From Macrococcus epidermidis (GTDB lineage Bacteria > Bacillota > Bacilli > Staphylococcales > Staphylococcaceae): a stretch of DNA of 64,000 nucleotides. Positions 26,804 through 35,709 of this stretch are shown piece after piece. A program made the translations under genes and the position numbers. Every line of letters starts with the position of its first letter. The first letter of the stretch is position 1. Below the pieces are notes generated by a model. The model was not told where the DNA came from. It did no database searches and saw only the letters and a list, made by a program, of their open reading frames with translations. The stretch is taken from positions 124,001-188,000 of the forward strand of contig NZ_PZJH01000003.1 in assembly GCF_003259695.1 (NCBI RefSeq), read 5' to 3'.

Positions 26804-27517
26804 ATGACAATGTTAGATCACTTAGGAGTGAATACAGTATACTTTGGGATATTACTTACAATCGTACCATTTGTTATCGGACAAATATTATTTAAAAAAT
26901 CAAATGGCTTCTTCTTATTCGCACCATTGTTTGTAGGAATGGTCTTTGGCATTGCATTTCTAGCGATTACCGGCATTGATTTTGATACGTACAACAAAGG
27001 TGGAAGTATTATTAGTTTCTTCTTAGAGCCAGCTACAATTTGTTTTGCCATTCCGTTATACAAAAAACGTGATGTATTACAAAAATATTGGTTACATATT
27101 ATTGGCGGCATTGCGTTAGGAACAACGGGCGCTATCTTTGGTATATATGGTGTAGCGAAGTTATTCGGATTTGGTAAAGAAATTATTGCTTCTATGTTAC
27201 CTCAGGCAGCTACAACTGCAATCGCCTTACCAGTTTCAGATGGTATCGGTGGTATTCCGGAATTAACATCACTCGCTGTAATCTTAAATGCTGTGATCAT
27301 CTATGCATTAGGTAATAAGATGCTCCGCTTCTTCAGAATTAGTAATCCAATTGCAAGAGGACTTGCTTTAGGAACGAGTGGTCATGCATTAGGCGTATCT
27401 GCTGCTACAGAATTAGGTGAAACAGAAACTTCAATGGCAAGTATCGCGCTCGTAATTGTAGGTGTAATTGTTGTAGTGATTATCCCGATACTTACACCAA
27501 TCTTGCTCGGGGTTTAA
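26804..27517 (+). CDS. lrgB: LrgB, membrane partner of LrgA
   Basis: Integral membrane protein of 237 residues with about seven helices; family LrgB/Cid[28 protein letters not shown] and [23 protein letters not shown] are the conserved family blocks. It acts with LrgA as an antiholin-like or metabolite transport complex. A strong terminator at 27556-27596 ends the operon. Confidence 0.94.
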   Translation: MTMLDHLGVNTVYFGILLTIVPFVIGQILFKKSNGFFLFAPLFVGMVFGIAFLAITGIDFDTYNKGGSIISFFLEPATICFAIPLYKKRDVLQKYWLHIIGGIALGTTGAIFGIYGVAKLFGFGKEIIASMLPQAATTAIALPVSDGIGGIPELTSLAVILNAVIIYALGNKMLRFFRISNPIARGLALGTSGHALGVSAATELGETETSMASIALVIVGVIVVVIIPILTPILLGV

Positions 27518-27555
27518 AAATAAAGTTAAAAGTAAATAACGAAATGACGAAGTAC

Positions 27556-27596
27556 AAAGTCCAGATGAGATATATCAATCTTATCTGGACTTTTTT
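27556..27596 (+). terminator. Terminator of lrgAB
   Basis: AAAGTCCAGATGAGA (27556-27570) pairs with TCTTATCTGGACTTT (27579-27593) with one mismatch or wobble, followed by T. Confidence 0.88.
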
Positions 27597-27678
27597 ATTT
27601 GAATATTATATTTTTGAGCAGTATTTTTTAATGTTACATAAATATATGTTATTATTTTTATGTAACATAGGAGGAGAC

Positions 27679-28209
27679 ATGATTAAATCCCAACCAATAA
27701 AAACGACCCATGAAATTCACATGATGAAGACTTATTTATTGAATGAGCGTACAAGAGATTATCTATTGTTTGTACTTGGTATCAATATACCTATGAAATT
27801 ACAAGAACTATTAGAATTAAAGTATCGTGATCTTGTTTTTAAAGATGGTTGTTATCAATTTATCGTTAACGACTATACCATCTATTTAAACAAAGAAGAT
27901 AGCAGTATTCTAAAGCGATTTGTTGCAACAAAGTCACCTGATGACTATATCTTTGAATCGATGAAGACGAAATCTCCGTTAACAAGGCAACAGTTTCATA
28001 GAATATTAAGTGCGGCATCAACTGCAATAGGTTGTAAACATTCGATCGGTCCTCAGGCATTAAAGAAAACATTTGCATATCATGCGTATCTCCAAGGCAT
28101 TCACATATTTGATTTGATGCATATTTTAGGTCATAATACTAAGTCAGAAACATATCGATTTATTGATGTTAATCCACCAGATCACAAAACAATCCAAATA
28201 AATTTGTAA
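27679..28209 (+). CDS. Tyrosine-recombinase-like protein, altered catalytic residues
   Basis: A 176-residue protein that aligns with the C-terminal catalytic domain of phage-integrase-type recombinases and lacks the N-terminal core-binding domain. The family landmarks are recognisable but changed. Where active enzymes have TGxR-x2-ELL, it has IPMKLQELLEL (Arg to Lys). The HxLRH motif reads QALKK, and LGH is kept (HILGHNTKSETYRFI), but the usual Tyr position is Phe, with a Tyr two residues earlier. I infer it may no longer recombine DNA. GGAGGAG precedes the ATG. It sits 12 bases before mnhA. No attachment sites or inverted repeats flank it. Confidence 0.7.
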   Translation: MIKSQPIKTTHEIHMMKTYLLNERTRDYLLFVLGINIPMKLQELLELKYRDLVFKDGCYQFIVNDYTIYLNKEDSSILKRFVATKSPDDYIFESMKTKSPLTRQQFHRILSAASTAIGCKHSIGPQALKKTFAYHAYLQGIHIFDLMHILGHNTKSETYRFIDVNPPDHKTIQINL

Positions 28210-28221
28210 AGGATGTGAACG

Positions 28222-30522
28222 ATGCTTTTTAATATTATTTTACTCGGTGTTTGTATGATATTGTTCATACAATTATTTCAGAAGCATTTAGCAAAACCAT
28301 TCACTGCAATTGTCGCTTTACTATATCCCGTTATTGCGATGATTCTTATGATGATAACACCAAAGCATACAGCAAATACGTTTTCATGGATACCTGAAGC
28401 GGGACTTATGTTCTCATTAAAAGTTGATGCTGTGTCCTACTTTTTCTTTGTAGTCATTTCAATGATCAGTATCCTTGTTCTCTTCTATAGTATTTTTTAT
28501 ATGAAAAAATATGCAAGACATACATATTTTTATAGTAGTCTCATCCTTTTTATTATTGCGATGTACGGCGTAGTTCTAGCAAATAATACGATTATATTGT
28601 ATTTTTTCTGGGAACTAACGAGCGTAGCTTCATTTCTGCTTATTTCATTTCACTTTACTAAAAAAACTTCTTATCTGGGTGCTTTAAAATCATTTGTTAT
28701 TACCATCTTAGGTGGAAGCCTAATGCTTGTTGGCCTGTTAACCTTAAATCATATTGCTGGTACTGCACAGATTGATGACATATTAACTCAAACTGAACTT
28801 ACCAATCATCCATTATTTATCATGAGTATGACATTAATTTTTATGGGTGCTTTTAGTAAATCTGCACAATTTCCTTTCCATATTTGGCTACCTGACGCAA
28901 TGGAGGCACCGACACCAGTCAGTGCATTGCTGCATTCGGCAACAATGGTTAAAGCAGGAATATATTTATTAATTAAATTGTTACCTGTTTATAGTGGTAA
29001 TCATATGCTTACAGGAGTGATCATTTCAGTTGGTATTTTGACGATGTTTATCGGAAGTTTTATTGCTATTTCAAAGCATGATATGAAAGCCTTGCTGGCA
29101 TACTCGACAATTAGTCAGCTAGGTATGATGGTTGTACTCATAGGCGTGATTGCATTACCCCATACGGTGATTTCAGAAGGAGTGAGAGGTACAGCGTACA
29201 GCGCTTTAATCCTTCTTATATTAAGTCATGCCTGTTATAAAGCAACGCTCTTTATGGGCACAGGTATTATAGATTTAGCAACAGGTACACGTGATATGAA
29301 TCAATTGTCTGGCCTGAGACAGCAATTACCTATTGTATTTGCTACGATGCTTATTTCAGCTGTCTCGATGGCAGGATTACCTTTTTTAAGTGGTTTCTTA
29401 TCTAAAGAGCTGTTTATCACAGCATTATATGAAATCAACGATGCACATTTGAGTTTACTTATATTATTAATCATCGCTATTCTGGGGAGTATAGGTACTT
29501 TTATTTATTCTTTCGTATTAATAATCAGACCATTTATGGGTAAGCAATCAATAAAGATAAAAGCACAACAACCACTCATATATATGAGCAGTATTATTTT
29601 AACGTTCGCAACCATTTCTATTTTCTTTATTCCAAACATTATCCAGCATCATTTGATACAACCCATTGCACAAGAGCAATCAGCATTAAAGCTTAAGCAT
29701 ATTACTGCTTGGCATGGCTTTACACCGCCATTATTTATAACGATGTTCATTTTCGCTGCTGGTTTTATAGTTTTATATACTGGCGTGTATCGTAAAATTT
29801 ACGATAAGTTTAACGATGTGTCATTAAACAAAGTGTACGACTTTATAGGTAGAACAAAAGATAACGTCTCAACTAAGATTTTATCATTGGTAATGAGGGG
29901 GACTTTAAATGTTTATGCGTTATACGTATATCTCTTTATTATCATCTTAATATTACCTAACTTATTAATGACTATGGATATAAAATGGTCGATAAAATAT
30001 GAAATTACTATATTTACGATGATTATCGGATTAATTATGATTATTAGTGCATTAGGATTATTAGTTGTGAAAAGCAGAATGACTGCGGTAGTGCTCACTG
30101 GATTGGTAGGCTATGGTGTATCTATCTTATTTATGGAACTGAAAGCACCTGATTTAGCATTAACACAACTTGTTATCGAAACAATTACAACGGTGTTGTT
30201 CTTAGCATGTTTCTATCATTTACCGAATCTAAAGAAAGAAACATCTTCATTGATATATAAAGTATTTAGACATGGTATAGCTTTCTCCATTGCTACCATC
30301 ATCTTTTTAATCATGATTCGAAGCAATCAAATGGATTCATTTGCGACTATCTCTGCTTACTATAATAATAGTTACCAGTTAGTAGGTGCAAAAAATGTCG
30401 TTAATGCAATCTTAGGTGATTTCCGCGCGTTTGATACGATGCTCGAGGGTGTTGTAATTATGATTGTTGGATTTGGAATATATACAATATTAAAGAAAGG
30501 AGCTACACATGAGGGAAAATGA
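28222..30522 (+). CDS. mnhA: Na+/H+ antiporter subunit A (Mnh/Mrp)
   Basis: Largest subunit of the seven-protein Mrp-type monovalent cation/proton antiporter, related to complex I NuoL and MbhA. At 766 residues it is slightly shorter than the ~800 usual for staphylococcal MnhA. About 20 helices are present; FFWELTSVASFLLI carries the key Glu of the proton path and KSAQFPFHIWLPDAMEAPTPVSALLHSATMVKAG is the NuoL-family core. It overlaps mnhB by 14 bases. The gene set and adjacent recombinase-like frame match the second Mnh system (mnh2) of S. aureus as I recall it. Confidence 0.95.
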   Translation: MLFNIILLGVCMILFIQLFQKHLAKPFTAIVALLYPVIAMILMMITPKHTANTFSWIPEAGLMFSLKVDAVSYFFFVVISMISILVLFYSIFYMKKYARHTYFYSSLILFIIAMYGVVLANNTIILYFFWELTSVASFLLISFHFTKKTSYLGALKSFVITILGGSLMLVGLLTLNHIAGTAQIDDILTQTELTNHPLFIMSMTLIFMGAFSKSAQFPFHIWLPDAMEAPTPVSALLHSATMVKAGIYLLIKLLPVYSGNHMLTGVIISVGILTMFIGSFIAISKHDMKALLAYSTISQLGMMVVLIGVIALPHTVISEGVRGTAYSALILLILSHACYKATLFMGTGIIDLATGTRDMNQLSGLRQQLPIVFATMLISAVSMAGLPFLSGFLSKELFITALYEINDAHLSLLILLIIAILGSIGTFIYSFVLIIRPFMGKQSIKIKAQQPLIYMSSIILTFATISIFFIPNIIQHHLIQPIAQEQSALKLKHITAWHGFTPPLFITMFIFAAGFIVLYTGVYRKIYDKFNDVSLNKVYDFIGRTKDNVSTKILSLVMRGTLNVYALYVYLFIIILILPNLLMTMDIKWSIKYEITIFTMIIGLIMIISALGLLVVKSRMTAVVLTGLVGYGVSILFMELKAPDLALTQLVIETITTVLFLACFYHLPNLKKETSSLIYKVFRHGIAFSIATIIFLIMIRSNQMDSFATISAYYNNSYQLVGAKNVVNAILGDFRAFDTMLEGVVIMIVGFGIYTILKKGATHEGK

Positions 30523-30934
30523 TTTGTTACTTGAGAGTATTTCTAAAATAGTAATAGTAATTATATTAACATTCGGCTTCTATATCTTTTTCAATGGACA
30601 TAATGCACCAGGTGGTGGTTTCATTGGAGGCTTGGTCTTTAGTTCGGCATTTATATTAATGTTTCTGACGTTTGATGCTAAACGGATAAGAAAATTACTT
30701 CCATTCGAATTTCATAAACTCATCTCGATAGGTATTATTATTTCATTATTTGTTATGGTTGCACCTATATTCTTTGGACATGCATTTTTAAATCATGAAG
30801 ATATATACATTCACTTACCAATATTGAACGAAGTTCATTTATCAAGCGTTACATTATTTGAATTTGGCATATTATTAACGGTTGTCGGAGTGATAATGAC
30901 GATATTATTATCGATTAGTGGTGATATTAAATGA
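30509..30934 (+). CDS. mnhB: Na+/H+ antiporter subunit B
   Basis: Mrp subunit B, 141 residues and four helices, the length of S. aureus MnhB2. The conserved FNGHNAPGGGFIGGLV loop is present. AAAGGAG precedes the ATG. Its stop overlaps the mnhC start (ATGA), indicating translational coupling. Confidence 0.95.
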   Translation: MRENDLLLESISKIVIVIILTFGFYIFFNGHNAPGGGFIGGLVFSSAFILMFLTFDAKRIRKLLPFEFHKLISIGIIISLFVMVAPIFFGHAFLNHEDIYIHLPILNEVHLSSVTLFEFGILLTVVGVIMTILLSISGDIK

Positions 30935-31257
30935 CGATACTTACCATTATTACTGCAACCTTAGTATATGTTGGTGTAAATCTTGTGTTATCTAAAAATT
31001 TAATACGTGTTGTATTAGGGACAAGCATATTAAGCCATGCAGCACATTTATATTTAATATCAATGTCATTTCCAGGGACGGATTTACCTTTTGTAGAAAA
31101 GAATAACCCAGATGTAGATGCATTGCCACAAGCTTTAATCTTAACAGCTATTGTCATTAGTTTTGCCACAACCGCATTGTTGTTAGTTTTAGTATATAGA
31201 AACTATCAAATGAATAAAGATAATCAAGTTGATAGTTTAGGAGGTACAGATGAGTAA
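30931..31257 (+). CDS. mnhC: Na+/H+ antiporter subunit C (NuoK-like)
   Basis: Mrp subunit C, 108 residues and three helices, homologous to complex I NuoK. LVLSKNLIRVVLGTSILSHAAHLYLISM and DALPQALILTAIVISFATTALLLVLVYR are conserved, including the Glu/Pro-rich second-helix region. It overlaps mnhB by 4 bases and mnhD by 8 bases. Confidence 0.94.
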   Translation: MTILTIITATLVYVGVNLVLSKNLIRVVLGTSILSHAAHLYLISMSFPGTDLPFVEKNNPDVDALPQALILTAIVISFATTALLLVLVYRNYQMNKDNQVDSLGGTDE

Positions 31258-32716
31258 TTTATTGATTGTACCTGTATTGATTCCTATATTATTGGGTGTA
31301 TTTACGTATTTAAAGGACAAAAGAATATATACCATTGCTATTGCTACATTATCTATAAGTTTAATTACTACTATTGTCTTAGCTTATTCATCTATAAAAA
31401 AACCTATTATTTTAAGTTTAGGTGGTTATAGTGCACCATACGGCATCCAGCTTTATGGGGATCTTATGAGTTTGTTGTTCGTTATTGTGAGTATCGTTGT
31501 AGTGATTGTTGTGCTATATTTCCAATATATTAACCAACTCAAAGACTTAACAGTACCTTTTATTTTATTTATTCTTGCTGGTGTAAATGGTTCTTTCCTA
31601 ACTGCGGATATCTTTAATCTATTTGTAATGTTTGAAGTCATGTTACTGTCATCGTTTATATTAATTGTTGTCGGTAAGAAAAAATATCAGTTTAAGGCGA
31701 GTATTACGTACGTTGTATTAAATTTAATTGGTTCATGGGTATTTCTGATTGGAATAGGCATTTTGTATCGCGTATATGGTACATTAAATTTCGCTCATTT
31801 AGGAATGCGAATGCAGGAAGCTGGATTTGTTCCTGAGCATGCCGTCATCGTATTATTATTTGTCGTAGTATTCAGTTTAAAATCAGCATTATTGGTATTT
31901 ATATGGTTGCCGAGATCTTATAGTGTGTTGTCTTACGAAATTGGTGCAGTCTTTGCGGCGCTATTAACTAAGGTAGGCGTCTATGCGATGATAAGAACAA
32001 CGACAGTAATCTTTGTACCTTATCAATCCATGTTGTCATCGATTATTTTGTATATGGCTACTGCTACAGTCATTATCGGTATGTTAGGCGTTATTAAATA
32101 TAAAGAAATTAAATTGATGTTTTGTTATCAGATTATTTTATCTATAGGAATCATCTATTATGGTATTTCTACATTTAGTCAAAAAGGTATAGATGGTGCA
32201 GTGATGTATACGTTAAATGATATGTTGGTGAAATCATGTTTATTTCTTTTAGCAGGTCTCATCGTAAAAAGATTTGGCCTTATCAATATGAAATATAAAC
32301 AAGGATTATTTTATCATGCTAAAGCTACCGCCATTATTGTGCTATTTTTTGTATTTGCGATAGGAGGAATGCCGTTTACAGGAGGATTTCCGGGGAAATT
32401 ATTGATACTGCAAGCTGGTATGGATGCGCATCCACTAGGTTATGCAATAGTAATGGTTATTGGGACTTTCGTAGGAATGTTTGCGATGATGCGTATGTTT
32501 ATCACATTGTTCTTTGGAGAAGAGGATGGATCTTGTGTTCAGCTGACCGATGCACAAAGACATGCATTAAATAAACCATATAGTAAGAAGTTGACTGTCA
32601 TTGGCGTGGTTTTAGTCATCACATGTATGATTTCTATTTTTGCTGCACCATTACAACAACATTTATCAGCAATTCATTACGATCGATATATAGAAAATGT
32701 CATGATGGGAGGATAA
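31250..32716 (+). CDS. mnhD: Na+/H+ antiporter subunit D (NuoN/M-like)
   Basis: Mrp subunit D, 488 residues with about 14 helices. FNLFVMFEVMLLSSFILIV includes the conserved helix-5 Glu, and LKSALLVFIWLPRSYSVLSYEIGAVFAALLTKVGVYA is the proton-channel core shared with complex I. TAGGAGG precedes the ATG. It is followed at once by mnhE, whose ribosome-binding site lies inside its last codons. Confidence 0.95.
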   Translation: MSNLLIVPVLIPILLGVFTYLKDKRIYTIAIATLSISLITTIVLAYSSIKKPIILSLGGYSAPYGIQLYGDLMSLLFVIVSIVVVIVVLYFQYINQLKDLTVPFILFILAGVNGSFLTADIFNLFVMFEVMLLSSFILIVVGKKKYQFKASITYVVLNLIGSWVFLIGIGILYRVYGTLNFAHLGMRMQEAGFVPEHAVIVLLFVVVFSLKSALLVFIWLPRSYSVLSYEIGAVFAALLTKVGVYAMIRTTTVIFVPYQSMLSSIILYMATATVIIGMLGVIKYKEIKLMFCYQIILSIGIIYYGISTFSQKGIDGAVMYTLNDMLVKSCLFLLAGLIVKRFGLINMKYKQGLFYHAKATAIIVLFFVFAIGGMPFTGGFPGKLLILQAGMDAHPLGYAIVMVIGTFVGMFAMMRMFITLFFGEEDGSCVQLTDAQRHALNKPYSKKLTVIGVVLVITCMISIFAAPLQQHLSAIHYDRYIENVMMGG

Positions 32717-32717
32717 G

Positions 32718-33206
32718 ATTATCGCACAGGTTGTATTAAATTTATTTATTGCTATGATTTGGGTGCTTATGGTTGATGAAGATCAAATCTATTTATCGAC
32801 GTTTATAAAAGGATATTTAATCGGTATTATAATTCTCTACATCATACATCGCTTTTTCGGACATCAGTTTTATTTATGGAAGTTAATGATTTTATTAAAG
32901 CTTGTTGTAATCTTCAACTATGAACTGATGAGCTCAAGTCTTTCAACGATGTATCACATCTTATTTATTCCGCATAAGATTGCTCCGGGGGTTGTCACAT
33001 ATAATACATCAATGAAGAAGAACTGGGAAATTACAAGTTTAATGATGCTGATTATATTAACACCAGGTTCAGTAGTGCTTCGTTTATCACATGATAATCA
33101 GAAATTATTTATTCATACATTGCATGCGACACCATCAGAAAATATGAAATTATTAAAATCTATTAAACGCTATGAACGCGTTATTAAGGAGGTAGGAGAA
33201 ACATGA
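32718..33206 (+). CDS. mnhE: Na+/H+ antiporter subunit E, apparent non-canonical start
   Basis: Mrp subunit E, about 162 residues with two to three N-terminal helices and a cytoplasmic tail. The family's N-terminus (…QVVLNLFIAMIWVL…DED) is encoded upstream of the first ATG (32754), which has no ribosome-binding site. In frame, GGGAGG (32707-32712) is followed by ATT (32718) and ATC (32721), with no ATG, GTG or TTG. I therefore place the start at ATT 32718; ATC 32721 is the alternative and would align best with the S. aureus MnhE2 N-terminus as I remember it. The stop overlaps the mnhF start. Confidence 0.8.
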   Translation: MIAQVVLNLFIAMIWVLMVDEDQIYLSTFIKGYLIGIIILYIIHRFFGHQFYLWKLMILLKLVVIFNYELMSSSLSTMYHILFIPHKIAPGVVTYNTSMKKNWEITSLMMLIILTPGSVVLRLSHDNQKLFIHTLHATPSENMKLLKSIKRYERVIKEVGET

Positions 33207-33481
33207 ATATGATACTGATTCAAGCTGCACTCGTAATATATGGTATTGCTATAATGATAGTGTTATATCGTGTTATTGCTGGACCTTCTTTACCGGATAG
33301 AGTAGTAGCTTTCGATAGTATTGGTGCGATGGTCATGTCAAGTGTGAGTATTATATGTTTAATCATGGATACGACGCTATTCTTAGAAGCGATTTTAATT
33401 ATTGGTGTATTGTCGTTTATCAGTACAATCGCAACATCAAGATTTATCGAGCGAGGTGTTATCTTTGAACGTAAACGATAG
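33203..33481 (+). CDS. mnhF: Na+/H+ antiporter subunit F
   Basis: Mrp subunit F, 92 residues, three helices. VLYRVIAGPSLPDRVVAFDSIGAM is the conserved block, with Asp residues important for cation exchange in the family. AGGAGG and a second AGGAG precede the ATG. It overlaps mnhE by 4 bases and mnhG by 17 bases. Confidence 0.94.
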   Translation: MNMILIQAALVIYGIAIMIVLYRVIAGPSLPDRVVAFDSIGAMVMSSVSIICLIMDTTLFLEAILIIGVLSFISTIATSRFIERGVIFERKR

Positions 33482-33860
33482 CATCAATCTTATTCTTTCG
33501 ATTGTTATTTTTGTAGGTAGTATTATGGCACTTATTAGCGCAATAGGCATATTGATATTTAAAGATGTTTATACACGAAGTCATGCAGCGACAAAAAGCT
33601 CCACACTTGCTGTATTACTTACGTTAATCGGTGTTTTTGTTTATTTTATCGTCAATGATGGTTATGTGAGCTTTCGGTTGTTGCTCGGTATATTTTTCTT
33701 ATATTTAACAAGTCCTGTCGCTGGACATCTCATTACACGTGCTGCGTATAATAGTGGTGTAGAGATGAAAGTCGAAGGTTCAAAAGGTAAGCATTTAAAT
33801 GATTTGCTGCCTACTCAAAAGAAAACTTCTAAGGACAACGCGTTATTAAAAGATAAATAA
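33465..33860 (+). CDS. mnhG: Na+/H+ antiporter subunit G
   Basis: Mrp subunit G, 131 residues, three helices then a hydrophilic tail. SIMALISAIGILIFKDVYTRSHAATKSSTLAVLLTLIGV is the family signature. The start is a TTG at 33465 with GAGGTG 6 bases upstream; the frame runs further upstream inside mnhF but that part does not resemble MnhG. It is the last antiporter gene. Confidence 0.9.
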   Translation: MNVNDSINLILSIVIFVGSIMALISAIGILIFKDVYTRSHAATKSSTLAVLLTLIGVFVYFIVNDGYVSFRLLLGIFFLYLTSPVAGHLITRAAYNSGVEMKVEGSKGKHLNDLLPTQKKTSKDNALLKDK

Positions 33861-33873
33861 TGGAGTGACAAGC

Positions 33874-34788
33874 GTGACGATGCAATCAATGTTATTTAAC
33901 ACATTTATAAAGGTAATGGATCAATATAAAGATATTTTTAATCAGAAACCTGAAGGGATTCGAGCTACAAAAGATGTTGTCTATAGCAATCGTAAACAGA
34001 ATGCCACGCTGAATATTTATTATCCGTATCATCGGAAGGAACGTTATCCAATCATTGTTAATATTCATGGTGGGGGATATGTTTATTCTACAAAAGAAAC
34101 ATATGAAGCATATTGCATGACCCTCGCGTCGCATGGCTTTGCTGTAATAAGTTATGATTATGACTTAGCACCAAAGCTGAAATATCCTACACCAATTGTC
34201 CAGCTTAATGAATGTATGCACTGGTTACATGAAAACTATGAACAGTACAATTTAGATATTAACCAGTTATTTATGATAGGAGATTCAGCGGGTGCTCAAA
34301 TTATGGCACAGTATGTAACGATACTTACTAATCCTGAATATCACCAACTTTTTCAGATGAAGTTGCCACAAGTCAAAGTGTCAGGTATTGCGATTAACTG
34401 TGGTTTCTTTAATGCAATCGATATAGCGATTGCAAAGAAAAAGTCATTTACACGCTTTATGGTGAGAGGATTAATGGAAGATTATGTTGGTAAAGATTTT
34501 CACATGAAACAAAGCGAAATTAACTGTGAACCATTTATCAATAAACGATTTCCGCCAACTTTCGTAGCGAGTAGTGTAAACGATTTACTTGTGGGTAAAG
34601 CTCCGGATATACTCATTGATTTAAGAAGAAGTGGTATTAAAACGATATACAGAGAGTATGGTAAAGGTGACTTTTTTGCCCAACATAACTTTCAAATGGA
34701 TATTAGAAGATCGAATGCGAAGCAATGTACTTTAGATGAGATGAAATTTTTTAAAAGTATAATAGATGAACACAAAAGCACACTGTAA
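33874..34788 (+). CDS. Alpha/beta hydrolase, HSL-type esterase
   Basis: Esterase or lipase of the hormone-sensitive-lipase family, 304 residues, cytoplasmic. The oxyanion-hole motif HGGGY is at residues 65-69, the nucleophile elbow GDSAG at 136-140 (Ser138), and a candidate catalytic His in FFAQHNFQ near the C-terminus. The substrate is unknown. I choose GTG 33874, 6 bases after TGGAGTG; ATG 33880 is possible. It follows mnhG by only 13 bases and could be read with the antiporter operon. A bidirectional terminator overlaps its stop codon. Confidence 0.85.
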   Translation: MTMQSMLFNTFIKVMDQYKDIFNQKPEGIRATKDVVYSNRKQNATLNIYYPYHRKERYPIIVNIHGGGYVYSTKETYEAYCMTLASHGFAVISYDYDLAPKLKYPTPIVQLNECMHWLHENYEQYNLDINQLFMIGDSAGAQIMAQYVTILTNPEYHQLFQMKLPQVKVSGIAINCGFFNAIDIAIAKKKSFTRFMVRGLMEDYVGKDFHMKQSEINCEPFINKRFPPTFVASSVNDLLVGKAPDILIDLRRSGIKTIYREYGKGDFFAQHNFQMDIRRSNAKQCTLDEMKFFKSIIDEHKSTL

Positions 34789-34813
34789 ATGAATACAGTG
34801 TGCTTTGTTTTTT
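34775..34813. terminator. Bidirectional terminator between esterase and yitT-like gene
   Basis: AAAGCACACTGTA (34775-34787) and TACAGTGTGCTTT (34794-34806) form a perfect 13-bp stem with a 6-base loop. T follows on the plus strand; A precede on the plus strand, serving the minus-strand gene less strongly. Confidence 0.9.
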
Positions 34814-35645
34814 ATTGATTACGTGCAAAATTTCCATGCACTTCGGTTGTTTCATAAACATTGATAAAACAATTTTCATCATGGGTTTTAGCGATTTTGA
34901 TGACATTAGGTAATTCATAACGTGTGAGCACCATTGTAATCATGTGTTTTTTATCGTTAGAATAACCGCCATAAACATCTGTCACTGTTATACCACGATA
35001 GATCTCATCAATCAGTCCTTGTCTAACACCTTCATAGTTTGAAGTGATAATATTAACGGTTAGTTTAATATTAGATGTAAAGATTGTATCAACAGTCTTG
35101 CCGGTAATATATATTGAAAGTAAAGTCATCAATGCGAGGTTCCAATCAAATAAGAAACCTGAACAAATAATAATAATGCCATTAAGAATCGTCATAATGA
35201 GACCGATAGATATATTGCTATTTTGACTGATAATCATCGCAACGATATCCATGCCGCCTGTAGTACCAGAATATTTTAGAATGATGCCTACACCGATACC
35301 GACGATTACACCCCCAAAAATCACATTTACAAAAAGTTCATTTGCGATGCTTTCTGTTGGAATGACAGTAAGGAAAAATGAAACAACAATGACACTAAGT
35401 ATTGTATTGTACATTACAGATTTATTTAATTTCATAAATCCAAGTATCAATAAAGGCAGGTTTAATAAAAGGTTTAACAGACCTGCATCGACATGCAATA
35501 ATTTATTTAATAGTAAAGCAAGTCCACCGATTCCACTGCTCAATACATCATTAGGTAATAAGAAGACATTAAACGCAAATGCAATAAGAAACGATCCCAC
35601 TATTGTAATGAATGTCTTGAATAATAAGTTATCCTGATAATTCAT
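34812..35645 (-). CDS. YitT-family membrane protein (DUF2179 C-terminus)
   Basis: A 277-residue protein with five to six helices in the first 180 residues (…NVFLLPNDVLSSGIGGLALLLNKLL…, …ILKYSGTTGGMDIVAMI…) and a C-terminal DUF2179 cytosolic domain (GITVTDVYGGYSNDKKHMITMVLTRYELPNVIKI…). Both halves define the YitT family, whose function is unknown. The start at 35645 is chosen because AAAGGAG lies 8 bases upstream; an in-frame ATG 21 bases earlier places this site inside the gene. Convergent with the esterase. Confidence 0.88.
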   Translation of the reverse strand: MNYQDNLLFKTFITIVGSFLIAFAFNVFLLPNDVLSSGIGGLALLLNKLLHVDAGLLNLLLNLPLLILGFMKLNKSVMYNTILSVIVVSFFLTVIPTESIANELFVNVIFGGVIVGIGVGIILKYSGTTGGMDIVAMIISQNSNISIGLIMTILNGIIIICSGFLFDWNLALMTLLSIYITGKTVDTIFTSNIKLTVNIITSNYEGVRQGLIDEIYRGITVTDVYGGYSNDKKHMITMVLTRYELPNVIKIAKTHDENCFINVYETTEVHGNFARNQ

Positions 35646-35709
35646 TTGAAAAACTCCTTTAATCATGTAAAGCCATTATATCAACAATATTTTAAAAATA
35701 ATAGGGTGC

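Noticed and set aside
27679..28209. Integrase of a mobile element
   Set aside because: No flanking repeats, tRNA, other mobile genes or shift in base composition; catalytic residues are altered and the neighbours are core genes.
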